Assembly (NCBI GenBank): GCA_016342415.1
Contig: JAEIOD010000017.1
Coordinates: 1 to 64,000, forward strand
Length of the DNA stretch: 64,000 nucleotides
Reading direction: 5' to 3'
From: Clostridiales bacterium
GTDB lineage: Bacteria > Bacillota > Clostridia > Peptostreptococcales > Acidaminobacteraceae
Shown: positions 7,417-13,903 of the stretch, in pieces
How the letters are laid out: each line of letters begins with the position of its first letter
Position numbering within the stretch: position 1 is the first letter of the stretch
Notes under the pieces: generated by a model
The model's input: only the letters and a program-made list of their open reading frames with translations
Told to the model about the DNA's origin: nothing
Databases searched by the model: none
Made by a program: the position numbers and the translations under genes

Positions 7417-7755
7417 TTACGAATAAATATCTTCTAACGACTCACCAGTCTCTTCTAAAAAATGCATGAATCTATCGACTTCCTTTTTCCTAACTTTTGT
7501 ACTTCCTAACTTAATACCTTTTAGATGTCCTCTTTTGATTAATCTCCCAACAGTCACCTGATTGATACCTAATATCTTTGCGACTTCACTTTGCTTAAGT
7601 AGATAGTCATCTACCGGTACAACGTTTGTAACTTTTGAAGATAGATCATTAATTGTTTTCATCTTATCGATAATTTCATCTAAGTTACTCACATCAATGT
7701 TGAGTCCTATTGGTGGTAAACTAATCGCATGTTCTATTCCTTGTTTATTTTTCAT
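7417..7755 (-). CDS. Excisionase-family helix-turn-helix protein
   Basis: This 112-residue protein has a C-terminal HTH_17/MerR-like segment: LKQSEVAKILGINQVTVGRL, then IKRGHLKGIKLGSTKVRKKE. This is the standard layout of excisionase-like DNA-binding domains. Its N-terminal half is extra and predicted helical, longer than a minimal Xis of 60-70 residues, so it may be a regulator instead of a directionality factor. It starts nine bases after the XRE gene. Confidence 0.7.
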   Translation of the reverse strand: MKNKQGIEHAISLPPIGLNIDVSNLDEIIDKMKTINDLSSKVTNVVPVDDYLLKQSEVAKILGINQVTVGRLIKRGHLKGIKLGSTKVRKKEVDRFMHFLEETGESLEDIYS

Positions 7756-7763
7756 ATCTCACC

Positions 7764-8282
7764 TCAATTCAATAAGTTTAATCTCTTTAGTTTCATGATC
7801 ATTCTTTGTTCAACGCGCGATATATCCAAATCGAACACTTCTGCCATTCGAACAAAGTGAAGTCTTATACATGGAATCAAATCAGCAATTTGCTCTTCAT
7901 ACATAAAGACCTTTTCCATTTCCTGGTCCGTAAAGTCCTCCTTGCACTTCTTATTTCTAATAAGTTTTTTGAGCATCTTTCCTGCTTCTAAGACCTCTTC
8001 AGCTTCCTCCATAACAACATCAAGAACATTTACAACATCTTCATTTGCATTCACTAAAGTTGGAATATTAATCACATCTACTCTTTTATCAGCAGCGTAA
8101 GCTATTGATAATCTCGGGGAGTTTAAAACTCTTGCTAGATTTGAAACTATATCTCCTGGTACTTCTTCACCAGCTTCATAAGCAGATATTCTACTTTGAT
8201 CTACTCCAACACATCTTGCCAAAGCAAGCTGAGTCATATTCTGCTCTTTTCTTACTTTTTTTAATTCATGTCCAAAACTCAT
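7764..8282 (-). CDS. XRE-family phage regulator with C-terminal helical domain
   Basis: This 172-residue protein opens with a classic HTH_3 domain (ELKKVRKEQNMTQLALARC, then VGVDQSRISAYEAGEE). The remaining 110 residues are helical and acidic and end in basic MIMKLKRLNLLN. The start at ATG 8282 is chosen because GGAG lies six bases upstream; a farther ATG four codons earlier has no site. It is the second gene of the leftward transcript after the Cro-like gene and might tune the lysis-lysogeny decision. Confidence 0.75.
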   Translation of the reverse strand: MSFGHELKKVRKEQNMTQLALARCVGVDQSRISAYEAGEEVPGDIVSNLARVLNSPRLSIAYAADKRVDVINIPTLVNANEDVVNVLDVVMEEAEEVLEAGKMLKKLIRNKKCKEDFTDQEMEKVFMYEEQIADLIPCIRLHFVRMAEVFDLDISRVEQRMIMKLKRLNLLN

Positions 8283-8350
8283 AAATTTCTCCATTTCATT
8301 TCCACTATTCCGTAAACGTGTCCTTTTTTATTGAAAGATATACGTTAAAC

Positions 8351-8578
8351 TTAATTTATCCCCGAATACGGAACTTCATTTATAAAAAAAAGTTTATCTA
8401 TTGATGTATCAAATATGTCAGAAATCTTTTTTGCTTCACTTAAAGTAAATTCAGATACACCTTGTTCTTTACGATTATATGTAGCTTCGTGAATTCCAAG
8501 AAGTTCAGCTATTTTTTCTTGAGTTAACTCTTTACCAACTCTTAATGCTTTTAAACGTAAGTTAATAATCTTATTCAA
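8351..8578 (-). CDS. Cro-like XRE regulator (TTG start)
   Basis: This short HTH protein of about 75 residues (NLRLKALRVGKELTQEKIAE, then LLGIHEATYNRKEQG) is the first gene of the leftward transcript and diverges from the CI-like gene, the place normally held by Cro. The start is taken as TTG at 8578 because GGGAG lies eight bases upstream; longer in-frame starts overlap the promoter. A strong promoter with TTGACA and TATACT boxes lies just upstream. Confidence 0.75.
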   Translation of the reverse strand: MNKIINLRLKALRVGKELTQEKIAELLGIHEATYNRKEQGVSEFTLSEAKKISDIFDTSIDKLFFINEVPYSGIN

Positions 8579-8606
8579 TTTTCTCACTCCCTTCTGATTT
8601 AATATC

Positions 8607-8635
8607 AGTATAGTACGCATATACGGAACTGTCAA
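8607..8635 (-). promoter_or_regulatory. Leftward early promoter of the phage (sigma-A type)
   Basis: On the minus strand the boxes are TTGACA and TATACT separated by 17 bases, a perfect -35 and a near-perfect -10. It would drive the Cro-like gene and the whole early operon. A GCGAA half-site abuts the -35 box, consistent with repression by the CI-like protein. Confidence 0.75.
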
Positions 8636-8694
8636 GCGAATAGAATTAAAAAGTTATAATCAAAGTGAACTTAGTTAACATTTATGCGAACTTA
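8636..8694. promoter_or_regulatory. Probable CI/Cro operator region
   Basis: Two nearly identical direct copies, GTGAACTTA (8665-8673) and GCGAACTTA (8686-8694), lie 21 bases apart, about two helical turns, on the same face. A related GCGAATAGA occurs at 8636-8644 next to the leftward -35 box. One copy lies just upstream of the rightward -35 box and the other in its spacer, which suits repressor control of both promoters. Confidence 0.5.
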
Positions 8695-8703
8695 CTATAT
8701 AAT
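8675..8703 (+). promoter_or_regulatory. Rightward lysogeny promoter
   Basis: TTAACA and TATAAT are separated by 17 bases and lie 30 bases upstream of the CI-like ATG, which has the Shine-Dalgarno AAGGAGG. A GCGAACTTA repeat sits inside the spacer, so autoregulation is likely. Confidence 0.7.
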
Positions 8704-8733
8704 ATTAACAGAAAGTATACATAAGGAGGAACC

Positions 8734-9087
8734 ATGCCAAGTTTTGGAGAACGATTCAAGCAACTTAGAAAAGAATTAGATATAACTCAAATGGAACTAG
8801 CAATAGTAATGAACAATAAATATGGTTACTCTTTTGGTAAATCCTCAATTTCGAGCTATGAAAATGACAAGAGAACACCAGAATTAGGCGCTTTAAAAAA
8901 CTTTGCTGAATACTTTAATGTTTCATTAGATTACCTATTGGGTGTATCTAATATCAAAAACCCAGAAGTTGAGATATACGCTCAAGCGTTTCACAGTATC
9001 TCTACAGAAGAGTTAACTCAAGAAGAAGTTGATCTTCTTGAAAATATGATTGAACAATTTAAAAAAAATCGTGGTATAAGAAAATAA
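8734..9087 (+). CDS. CI-like XRE repressor
   Basis: This 117-residue protein has an N-terminal HTH_3 domain (RFKQLRKELDITQMELAIVM, then KSSISSYENDKRTPEL) and a tail that includes YLLGVSNIKNPE, the usual ending of short phage repressors. It lacks an S24 peptidase domain, so induction by self-cleavage is not expected; such repressors are usually removed by ImmA/IrrE-type partners, one of which lies next downstream. It is transcribed divergently from the Cro-like gene. Confidence 0.8.
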   Translation: MPSFGERFKQLRKELDITQMELAIVMNNKYGYSFGKSSISSYENDKRTPELGALKNFAEYFNVSLDYLLGVSNIKNPEVEIYAQAFHSISTEELTQEEVDLLENMIEQFKKNRGIRK

Positions 9088-9102
9088 ATTAATCAAACCG
9101 AA

Positions 9103-9129
9103 AAGTAAGCTTGCTAAGCTTGCTTTTTT
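9103..9129 (+). terminator. Intrinsic terminator after the CI-like gene
   Basis: AAGTAAGC pairs with GCTTGCTT (one G-U pair) around a seven-base loop and is followed by a T run. It would separate the repressor transcript from the ImmA/IrrE-like gene. Confidence 0.6.
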
Positions 9130-9225
9130 ATTAGTTTTTGGAAAGTTAATGTTCCCCCTTGGAATTAATTTCAAATTATGATAACATAACTTTAAACAAA
9201 CGTACGTTCGGGTTTTGGAGGTGTA

Positions 9226-9819
9226 ATGAGAACAACTACAGAAATATATCAACTTATCTATGAAGAAAGCATTATTGTTAGCGAACTGTTATTACCAAAA
9301 GGGAAATTAGGATTATATAGAAAAGATAGTGATGGTGATTTTATTTTTTTTCACCCTGCTCTACATGAGAACAAACCATATTTAAGGTGTATTCTTGCTG
9401 AGGAGTTAGGTCACTATTTTACATTGTTAGGGAATTATAAGTATTCAGGTAAAGTTAGTTATCAGACTTTTATAAACATAAGTAAAGAGGAAAATAAGGC
9501 ATTGAGATGGGCTACAGATTATCTTATTGAAACTGAAGAACTTTTAGAATTTTTTTATGATGATAATTTATCAGTGTATAGTTTGGCAGGTGCTTTTGAA
9601 GTGACACCAGAGTTTATGTTGCAAAAGCTATATTATATGTCTTATGACATGCTTCAATGGTATGTAGCTAAAAATAAACTCCTCTGTCTTTCTTGTTTAC
9701 CCAATTTTTTTGTATCTCAAATACTTGATGATAAGAAGGTGCAGAAAACAAAACTACAGACATATAGGAGGTTGTCATGCAAATCAATATCTCGGAAAAG
9801 GCAAAAGAATACCGTGTAG
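9226..9819 (+). CDS. ImmA/IrrE-like protein (putative anti-repressor)
   Basis: This 197-residue protein carries LAEELGHYFTLLGNY, which aligns with the HExxH zinc motif of the ImmA/IrrE family (PF06114) but has Glu where the first His is expected (EELGH). This Glu variant is, as far as I recall, common in phage and element members. Family members cleave or inactivate XRE repressors after a damage signal. Beyond residue 150 the text looks unconserved, and the last 15 codons overlap the next gene in another frame. The Shine-Dalgarno GGAGGT is strong. Confidence 0.7.
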   Translation: MRTTTEIYQLIYEESIIVSELLLPKGKLGLYRKDSDGDFIFFHPALHENKPYLRCILAEELGHYFTLLGNYKYSGKVSYQTFINISKEENKALRWATDYLIETEELLEFFYDDNLSVYSLAGAFEVTPEFMLQKLYYMSYDMLQWYVAKNKLLCLSCLPNFFVSQILDDKKVQKTKLQTYRRLSCKSISRKRQKNTV

Positions 9820-10094
9820 ATCGGGGATTTACTCAAATTGAAGTCGCTAAGGCTATTGGACTTTACCTAAATGAATATATAGGATTAGAAGATGGATCTT
9901 TCAATCCAAATTATAATACAGTTTTAGATATAGCAAAATATTATGATGTTCCTGTTAGTTATATCTATGATAGAAGTAGAATAATTGTTGAGAATATAAT
10001 TGAAAGATTCATCAACAAGACATCTCAGAGAGTAGAAACCGATGATTATATTGAATACAAATATAAAGAGTTCATTGAAGAAGATTATACATAA
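9777..10094 (+). CDS. XRE-family regulator, second rightward copy
   Basis: This 105-residue protein has an HTH_3-like N-terminus (KAKEYRVDRGFTQIEVAKAI, then NEYIGLEDGSFNPNYNTV) and an acidic tail ending EEDYT. The usual Ser/Thr of the recognition helix is replaced by a Leu-Asn-Glu stretch, so its DNA specificity should differ from the CI-like protein. It overlaps the ImmA/IrrE-like gene by 43 bases and lies upstream of the integrase. It could be an integrase regulator or an antitoxin-like partner; I cannot decide. Confidence 0.65.
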   Translation: MQINISEKAKEYRVDRGFTQIEVAKAIGLYLNEYIGLEDGSFNPNYNTVLDIAKYYDVPVSYIYDRSRIIVENIIERFINKTSQRVETDDYIEYKYKEFIEEDYT

Positions 10095-10149
10095 ACTTAG
10101 CTGATTTTATGTACCATGTCCATGTGATAATTATGATGGAGGTGATCTT

Positions 10150-11283
10150 ATGCAAGGTCATGTAAGACAAAGAAAAAGTAAGAAGTGGTCATATGTCTTT
10201 GATTTAGGATATATTGAAGGTAAAAGAAAGCAAAAAGAAGTTGGTGGTTTTGATTCAAAAAAAGAAGCACAAACAGCGATGCGAATCGCCATAACCGAAT
10301 ATGAAAAAGGTATTATTCAGAGTAATAAGGATCTAACCTATGCTGAGTATTTACAATATTGGTTAACTAATTATGTTCACATAAATCTTAAGTATCTGAC
10401 TATCGTAAAATATGAAGCAGAAATAAAAAATCATATTATTCCTGGGCTTGGTGCATATAAAATAAATAAACTGAATCACCTTATTCTACAACGTTTCTTC
10501 ACGAATAAAATCAATGCAAAATACTCTCGGCATTATGTCAATTCAATATATAGCATTATTAACGGCTCACTTAATCAAGCACTTAAATGGGGATTTGTGA
10601 ACAGCAATCCAATGAAGTTAGTTACTTTACCAAAGAACAACAAAAATAATGATGTCGTAGTATTAACAGATAAGGAAATTAAGATTATCTATAACCGATT
10701 TAAAGATACTAGACATAGGATTCCTTTTCTTATAGCCCTCAATACTGGCATGAGAGTAAGTGAAGTTTGTGGTCTAACTTGGGAGAATGTCAATTTTGAT
10801 AAGAAACTGATATATATAACACAGACATTACAATATCAAAATAAGGAGTGGGTTCTTTCTACAACAAAAACTAAATCGAGTAAAAGATCTGTTATGATGT
10901 CAACTTATTTATATGAAACATTAAAAGATTACAGAAATCTTCAGAACAAAAATAGAACTCATTATGGAACCTATTATCGTGAAAATGATTTTGTATGTAC
11001 CGGCGATAATGGGAAACCAGTTAATTGTAATACTTTAAAATATCTCAGCAAAATAGTTAACCATGAATTGGGTATCAGTTTTAAATTTCATTTTTTAAGG
11101 CATACTTTTGCAAGTAATATGCTTCAGTTAGGTATCCACCCCAAAATAGTTCAAGAAATATTAGGACACTCTAATATTACTACAACTCTAGATACCTATT
11201 CACATATTAGTTCTAACATGCAAGAAGATGCAATGAGCGTGTTTTCTGAACATATTTCAAACGTTGTGCCAACGAAAAAGTAA
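10150..11283 (+). CDS. int: Site-specific tyrosine integrase
   Basis: This 377-residue recombinase is complete. An arm-type DNA-binding domain occupies residues 1-60 (GGFDSKKEAQTAMR), a SAM-like core-binding domain about 65-160, and a catalytic domain from about 170. Catalytic residues visible are Arg in TGMRVSEVCGL, the box HFLRHTFAS with His and Arg, the His of LGHSNI and the nucleophile Tyr in LDTYSHI. It inserts and excises the prophage and lies, as usual, at the element's edge. AGGTGATC precedes the ATG. Confidence 0.93.
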   Translation: MQGHVRQRKSKKWSYVFDLGYIEGKRKQKEVGGFDSKKEAQTAMRIAITEYEKGIIQSNKDLTYAEYLQYWLTNYVHINLKYLTIVKYEAEIKNHIIPGLGAYKINKLNHLILQRFFTNKINAKYSRHYVNSIYSIINGSLNQALKWGFVNSNPMKLVTLPKNNKNNDVVVLTDKEIKIIYNRFKDTRHRIPFLIALNTGMRVSEVCGLTWENVNFDKKLIYITQTLQYQNKEWVLSTTKTKSSKRSVMMSTYLYETLKDYRNLQNKNRTHYGTYYRENDFVCTGDNGKPVNCNTLKYLSKIVNHELGISFKFHFLRHTFASNMLQLGIHPKIVQEILGHSNITTTLDTYSHISSNMQEDAMSVFSEHISNVVPTKK

Positions 11284-11306
11284 TTATCGTTGGCATTTCG
11301 TTGGCC
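11268..11306. repeat. Inverted and direct GCCAACGA/TCGTTGGC repeats at integrase end
   Basis: GCCAACGA at the end of int pairs with TCGTTGGC at 11287-11294, and a further TTTCGTTGGC copy follows at 11297-11305. Short repeats of this kind close to an integrase gene are typical of arm-type integrase sites or of a terminator for int. They mark the probable attP-derived right end. Confidence 0.4.
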
Positions 11307-11362
11307 ATACTTATCATTTACCCCTCTTAACACTTGTAAATTCAGGAATTCCAATACTTCTA

Positions 11363-11396
11363 TAAAAAAATATCAAGGTTAATTATACCTTGATAT
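11363..11396 (-). terminator. Intrinsic terminator of the split-sensor operon
   Basis: On the minus strand ATATCAAGGT pairs perfectly with ACCTTGATAT and is followed by seven T residues. The stop codon of the last membrane gene lies inside the stem. It also marks the host side of the prophage junction. Confidence 0.85.
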
Positions 11397-11846
11397 ATCT
11401 AATATGCGTACGTCGAATGTTTTTAAAATCATAAAGACCATAAGGGTTACCATAACCAGCGATGTATATTGAATGAAATCACTTTCAAGCGCTAAACCGT
11501 AACTATCAAACTGAGTTAAAAGTAACGCGACTATATTAAAATTAGTTGCTATGCCATTAATGGCTAAATTCACTATCATAAATAACGTCGTTGAGACAAT
11601 TGGCAATTTAAGAAAAACAATAAATCCAAAAGTAAAACCAACAAATAAGCTTAAGTATTTAAACTCCAATGGTAAATGAGCCTGTATAAAAAAATCATTG
11701 AAGATAAACACAGCCTGCATCCATAAAACGTAGGAGATTGTTTGTATCTTATTACGCTTTATGTAAAACAACTGCCTTAATATACCTAAAGTCAAATAAG
11801 TAATGATTAAGTTATGTATGGTATAAATCCAACTAACTGCTAACAT
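11379..11846 (-). CDS. Polytopic membrane protein, stand-alone sensor-like domain (copy 2)
   Basis: This 155-residue protein has about five hydrophobic segments and no soluble domain. It is clearly a paralogue of the gene just upstream: same length, shared VLWM, LPLEFKY, NGIATNFN, YGLALE, QYT and the ending RILDISRYN. The layout resembles the N-terminal membrane part of AgrC/Spo0B-type sensor kinases in Clostridia, but the kinase part is missing. It lacks the His and Cys expected of AgrB proteases. It is the last gene of the operon with the GHKL ATPase. A ligand-sensing role is inferred only from context. AGGAGT precedes the ATG. Confidence 0.6.
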   Translation of the reverse strand: MLAVSWIYTIHNLIITYLTLGILRQLFYIKRNKIQTISYVLWMQAVFIFNDFFIQAHLPLEFKYLSLFVGFTFGFIVFLKLPIVSTTLFMIVNLAINGIATNFNIVALLLTQFDSYGLALESDFIQYTSLVMVTLMVFMILKTFDVRILDISRYN

Positions 11847-11854
11847 AAATACTC

Positions 11855-12322
11855 CTAATTGTACTTTTGTATATCCAAAATTCTTATATTCAAAGCCTTG
11901 GTCATTAAAGACAAAATAATGATACTTACAATATAACAGGTGTACTGAACATGTTGCGCTTCTAAAGCAACACCATAGTTCGGAAACAATGTTCTTAACA
12001 TGAAAAATAGATTAATATTTGTAAAAACACCATTTAAGGCTGATGTGGTCATAATAACAATCAGAGATCCCACGAGTTTCAATCTGATTATAAACACAAA
12101 ACCTAAAATCAGTCCGATATACAAGGTTATATATTTGAATTCCCTAGGAAGTAAAGGGATTACTATATAAAAGTTAATTTGGTACCAAGTCATCATCCAT
12201 AAAACAAATGCAACAATTTGCTTCTTTGATAAAACTAGGTTATAAAGCTGTTTTGCTAAAACAAGTAGCATACAAACCGCTAGAAAATCATATAAATAAT
12301 GTGATGGATAATTGTATATCAT
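11855..12322 (-). CDS. Polytopic membrane protein, stand-alone sensor-like domain (copy 1)
   Basis: This 155-residue protein has about five membrane segments (for example DFLAVCMLLVLAKQL and YIGLILGFVFII) and ends RILDIQKYN. With its neighbour it forms a tandem duplicated pair that has diverged strongly in the membrane segments but kept the loops LPREFKY, NGVFTNIN and YGVALE. It is encoded seven bases after the ATPase gene. I infer that the two membrane proteins form the sensing part of a complex whose phosphotransfer and ATPase parts are the two upstream genes. Transport or immunity functions are alternatives. Confidence 0.6.
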   Translation of the reverse strand: MIYNYPSHYLYDFLAVCMLLVLAKQLYNLVLSKKQIVAFVLWMMTWYQINFYIVIPLLPREFKYITLYIGLILGFVFIIRLKLVGSLIVIMTTSALNGVFTNINLFFMLRTLFPNYGVALEAQHVQYTCYIVSIIILSLMTKALNIRILDIQKYN

Positions 12323-12329
12323 AACCGCC

Positions 12330-13127
12330 CTATTCTAATTCAAAGAGAATTTCAAAATAAGTTTCAATATCATCAGAGTGAACCGATAATGTTGCACCTA
12401 GTTTTTCTACCAATTTATAAATAATAAACAAACCCGCTCCACGGCCGTCTGACTTCGTGGAAAATCCATAATTGAATAGTTTTTCCTTTATATTGTCTGG
12501 AATTTTTGATCCATTGTTTTTTACTCTTACAATCACTTGATACCCATTACCAACAATTGTTAAATGAATACCTTTATCTTTTTCATTATCTTTCAATACA
12601 TCAATTGAATTATCAAACAGATTGCCTAGAATTGTGCACAATTGTTCACCACTCAATTGAACGGTTTCCAATAAAGCTTTTACATTTTCTTGAATTTCAT
12701 ATGTAAATTCAATATTTAAAGTGGAACATATATGTAAATATCTTTGTAAGATGATATTTAAAATCTCCAAATCATAATGCAGAAACTCTTCATCATAGTA
12801 CTCTTTTTGAGTTTTATTGATATAATGGAGTAACATTTCTCTTGAATCATTTTTGTAAATACGTTTTATGTTCTTAATATGATCTAGGGATTTATTCTTC
12901 TCTTCATCTAATAAGACAACTTTATTGCTGTTGCTTTCACTATTTGAAATGGTAAAATGGACTTTTTCAAGTTCATATAAAATGTAAATTAAATTTATCG
13001 CAGTCAATACAAATCCGACCATGATGACTTTCTCACCAAGAAATCCACCAAACAGGAAGAGATACATCATTATTAAGATTTGAAATATTATCATATCGAA
13101 ACGCAAAAGCGTTAAGCCTTTTTTCAT
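12330..13127 (-). CDS. Membrane-anchored GHKL histidine kinase ATPase (AgrC/Spo0B-type)
   Basis: This 265-residue protein has two N-terminal membrane segments (residues 10-55), a helical hairpin with LDHIKNIKRIYKN that resembles the Spo0B-type dimerisation domain, and a C-terminal HATPase_c_5 domain. Its N box is LGNLFDNSIDVL, followed by VKNNGSKIP and the G box GFSTKSDGRGAGLFI. The large sensory membrane domain expected of AgrC-type kinases is reduced to two spans; the adjacent 155-aa genes may supply it. The LytTR response regulator upstream is the obvious candidate partner. Confidence 0.8.
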   Translation of the reverse strand: MKKGLTLLRFDMIIFQILIMMYLFLFGGFLGEKVIMVGFVLTAINLIYILYELEKVHFTISNSESNSNKVVLLDEEKNKSLDHIKNIKRIYKNDSREMLLHYINKTQKEYYDEEFLHYDLEILNIILQRYLHICSTLNIEFTYEIQENVKALLETVQLSGEQLCTILGNLFDNSIDVLKDNEKDKGIHLTIVGNGYQVIVRVKNNGSKIPDNIKEKLFNYGFSTKSDGRGAGLFIIYKLVEKLGATLSVHSDDIETYFEILFELE

Positions 13128-13134
13128 ATTCTAC

Positions 13135-13512
13135 CTACATTTCATCATTAAGTTCTTCTGTTAAATACACTTCCAACTCATCGTACTTTTTCATCTTGGC
13201 ATAAGACTGAATAATCTGTAGTTTCCTTGTAATCTCATGTTTCTCTATTGAAATATCTCGATAGTCATCCATCACTTCTTTTTGTGAACGCATCAAGTTC
13301 AACTCCAATATGCGATCTACAAAAATCTTATCGATTTTCCGGATCAAACGAATACCAAAAATGAAAATAAACATCATCAAAGACGCTCTAATAAAAAAGT
13401 CAAGATTCAAAATAATATCATATCGAAACATAGTGATATAAAATAAATCTATCAGTGCAATAATAACGATAGCTATTCCAATAAAAAGATATACTTTCTT
13501 AAGTCGTTGCAT
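13135..13512 (-). CDS. Membrane protein with C-terminal Spo0B-like phosphotransfer hairpin, no ATPase domain
   Basis: This 125-residue protein has two membrane segments (residues 8-30 and about 38-60), a linker helix and a C-terminal hairpin with EKHEITRKLQIIQSYAKMKK followed by YDELEVYLTEEL. This mirrors the HDxxNxLQxIxG...KYDxA pattern of Spo0B and AgrC dimerisation domains, including the His at the phospho-acceptor position. It ends there, with no HATPase. It is the first gene of the operon, with a strong GAGGAGG site and its own promoter. It may pair with the ATPase encoded next, or act as a separate phosphotransfer subunit. Confidence 0.6.
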   Translation of the reverse strand: MQRLKKVYLFIGIAIVIIALIDLFYITMFRYDIILNLDFFIRASLMMFIFIFGIRLIRKIDKIFVDRILELNLMRSQKEVMDDYRDISIEKHEITRKLQIIQSYAKMKKYDELEVYLTEELNDEM

Positions 13513-13543
13513 AAAGCCTCCTCAAACATGATGATTCACTCTC

Positions 13544-13573
13544 ATTATATACCAATTGTCCTCTAAATATCAA
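13544..13573 (-). promoter_or_regulatory. Promoter of the split-sensor operon
   Basis: On the minus strand TTGATA and TATAAT are separated by 18 bases, about 30 bases upstream of the ATG at 13512. It lies downstream of the hairpin that ends the preceding transcript, so the four-gene operon has independent transcription. Confidence 0.65.
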
Positions 13574-13582
13574 ATTCAAAAT

Positions 13583-13610
13583 AATAGACCTCTCAAAAGA
13601 GAGGTCTATT
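13583..13610 (-). terminator. Hairpin ending the response regulator-SLH-peptide transcript
   Basis: A perfect 12-bp stem, AATAGACCTCTC with GAGAGGTCTATT around AAAA, begins ten bases after the stop codon of the 32-codon peptide frame. The minus strand then reads ATTTTG, a moderate T run. It fits an intrinsic terminator. Confidence 0.7.
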
Positions 13611-13620
13611 ACAATACTTC

Positions 13621-13719
13621 TTATTCGCCTTGAGGTTTTAAGAAGGTTTGAGAAGCAGCTATGATCACCAAAGTGTTTAAAAGTTGGTAAGATATCTGTA
13701 AACTTACTTGTAGTGGCAT
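13621..13719 (-). CDS. Candidate secreted signal-peptide precursor (AgrD-like, no Cys)
   Basis: A 32-codon frame begins MPLQVSLQISYQLLN, continues hydrophobic (TLVIIAA) and ends SQTFLKPQGE before TAA. An amphipathic leader, then a short core and a Pro-containing charged tail, is the layout of AgrD-type autoinducer precursors; here the core would have Ser, not Cys. The ATG has no good Shine-Dalgarno but lies nine bases after another stop codon, so coupling is possible. It is followed by a terminator hairpin and then by the kinase operon. No AgrB protease gene is seen in the window. This is inference from position and shape. Confidence 0.4.
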   Translation of the reverse strand: MPLQVSLQISYQLLNTLVIIAASQTFLKPQGE

Positions 13720-13728
13720 TCAATCAAT

Positions 13729-13857
13729 CTACTGATCATAGTAAGGATTTGTTCTCTCAATGTTGGATAATGGTCTAAACATACCATCATCCAACAATTT
13801 AACAATACCTATGTCACCACCATCAGTATCAGGTGCTTGATTTTCTATGACTTCCAA
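13729..13857 (-). pseudogene. Short acidic frame between SLH gene and peptide, possibly a remnant
   Basis: This frame reads EVIENQAPDTDGGDIGIVKL and ends IERTNPYYDQ, a protein-like text unlike a random shadow, but it has no ATG and no ribosome-binding site; a TTG at 13857 is the only plausible start. It lies shortly after the end of the SLH gene, one frame away. It could be the cut-off end of a once longer protein or a real 42-residue peptide translated by coupling. No family is recognised. Confidence 0.3.
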
Positions 13858-13903
13858 ACTAACTTTAGTAAAAATGCGTATTTTTTTTGACAAAAAACAC
13901 CAC

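Larger units (their letters stand above)
1..11360. mobile_element. Right-hand part of an integrated prophage (left end outside window)
   Basis: A block of phage-type genes fills this stretch: nucleoid-associated protein, HNH endonuclease, SSB, LexA-like HTH, DNA methyltransferase, DnaD-like replication protein, excisionase-like HTH, several XRE regulators, an ImmA/IrrE-like protein and a tyrosine integrase. Early genes run leftward and lysogeny genes mostly rightward from a divergent promoter near 8.6-8.7 kb. Host-type genes begin just after the integrase. No structural, packaging or lysis genes are visible, so those either lie to the left or are absent. The right attachment site should lie between 11284 and about 11365, but its core cannot be identified without the left junction. 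Confidence 0.85.

Noticed and set aside
11284..11365. Exact attR core of the prophage
   Set aside because: The left junction is outside the window, so no direct repeat can be compared.
11379..12322. The two 155-aa membrane proteins as AgrB peptide-processing proteases
   Set aside because: The conserved His and Cys of AgrB and its basic loop are missing; size and loop motifs fit a sensor-type membrane domain better.
13499..13723. 74-codon leftward frame running through the terminator near 13.6 kb
   Set aside because: It crosses a strong hairpin and the sensor-operon promoter, has only a TTG start and no protein-like text in its second half.
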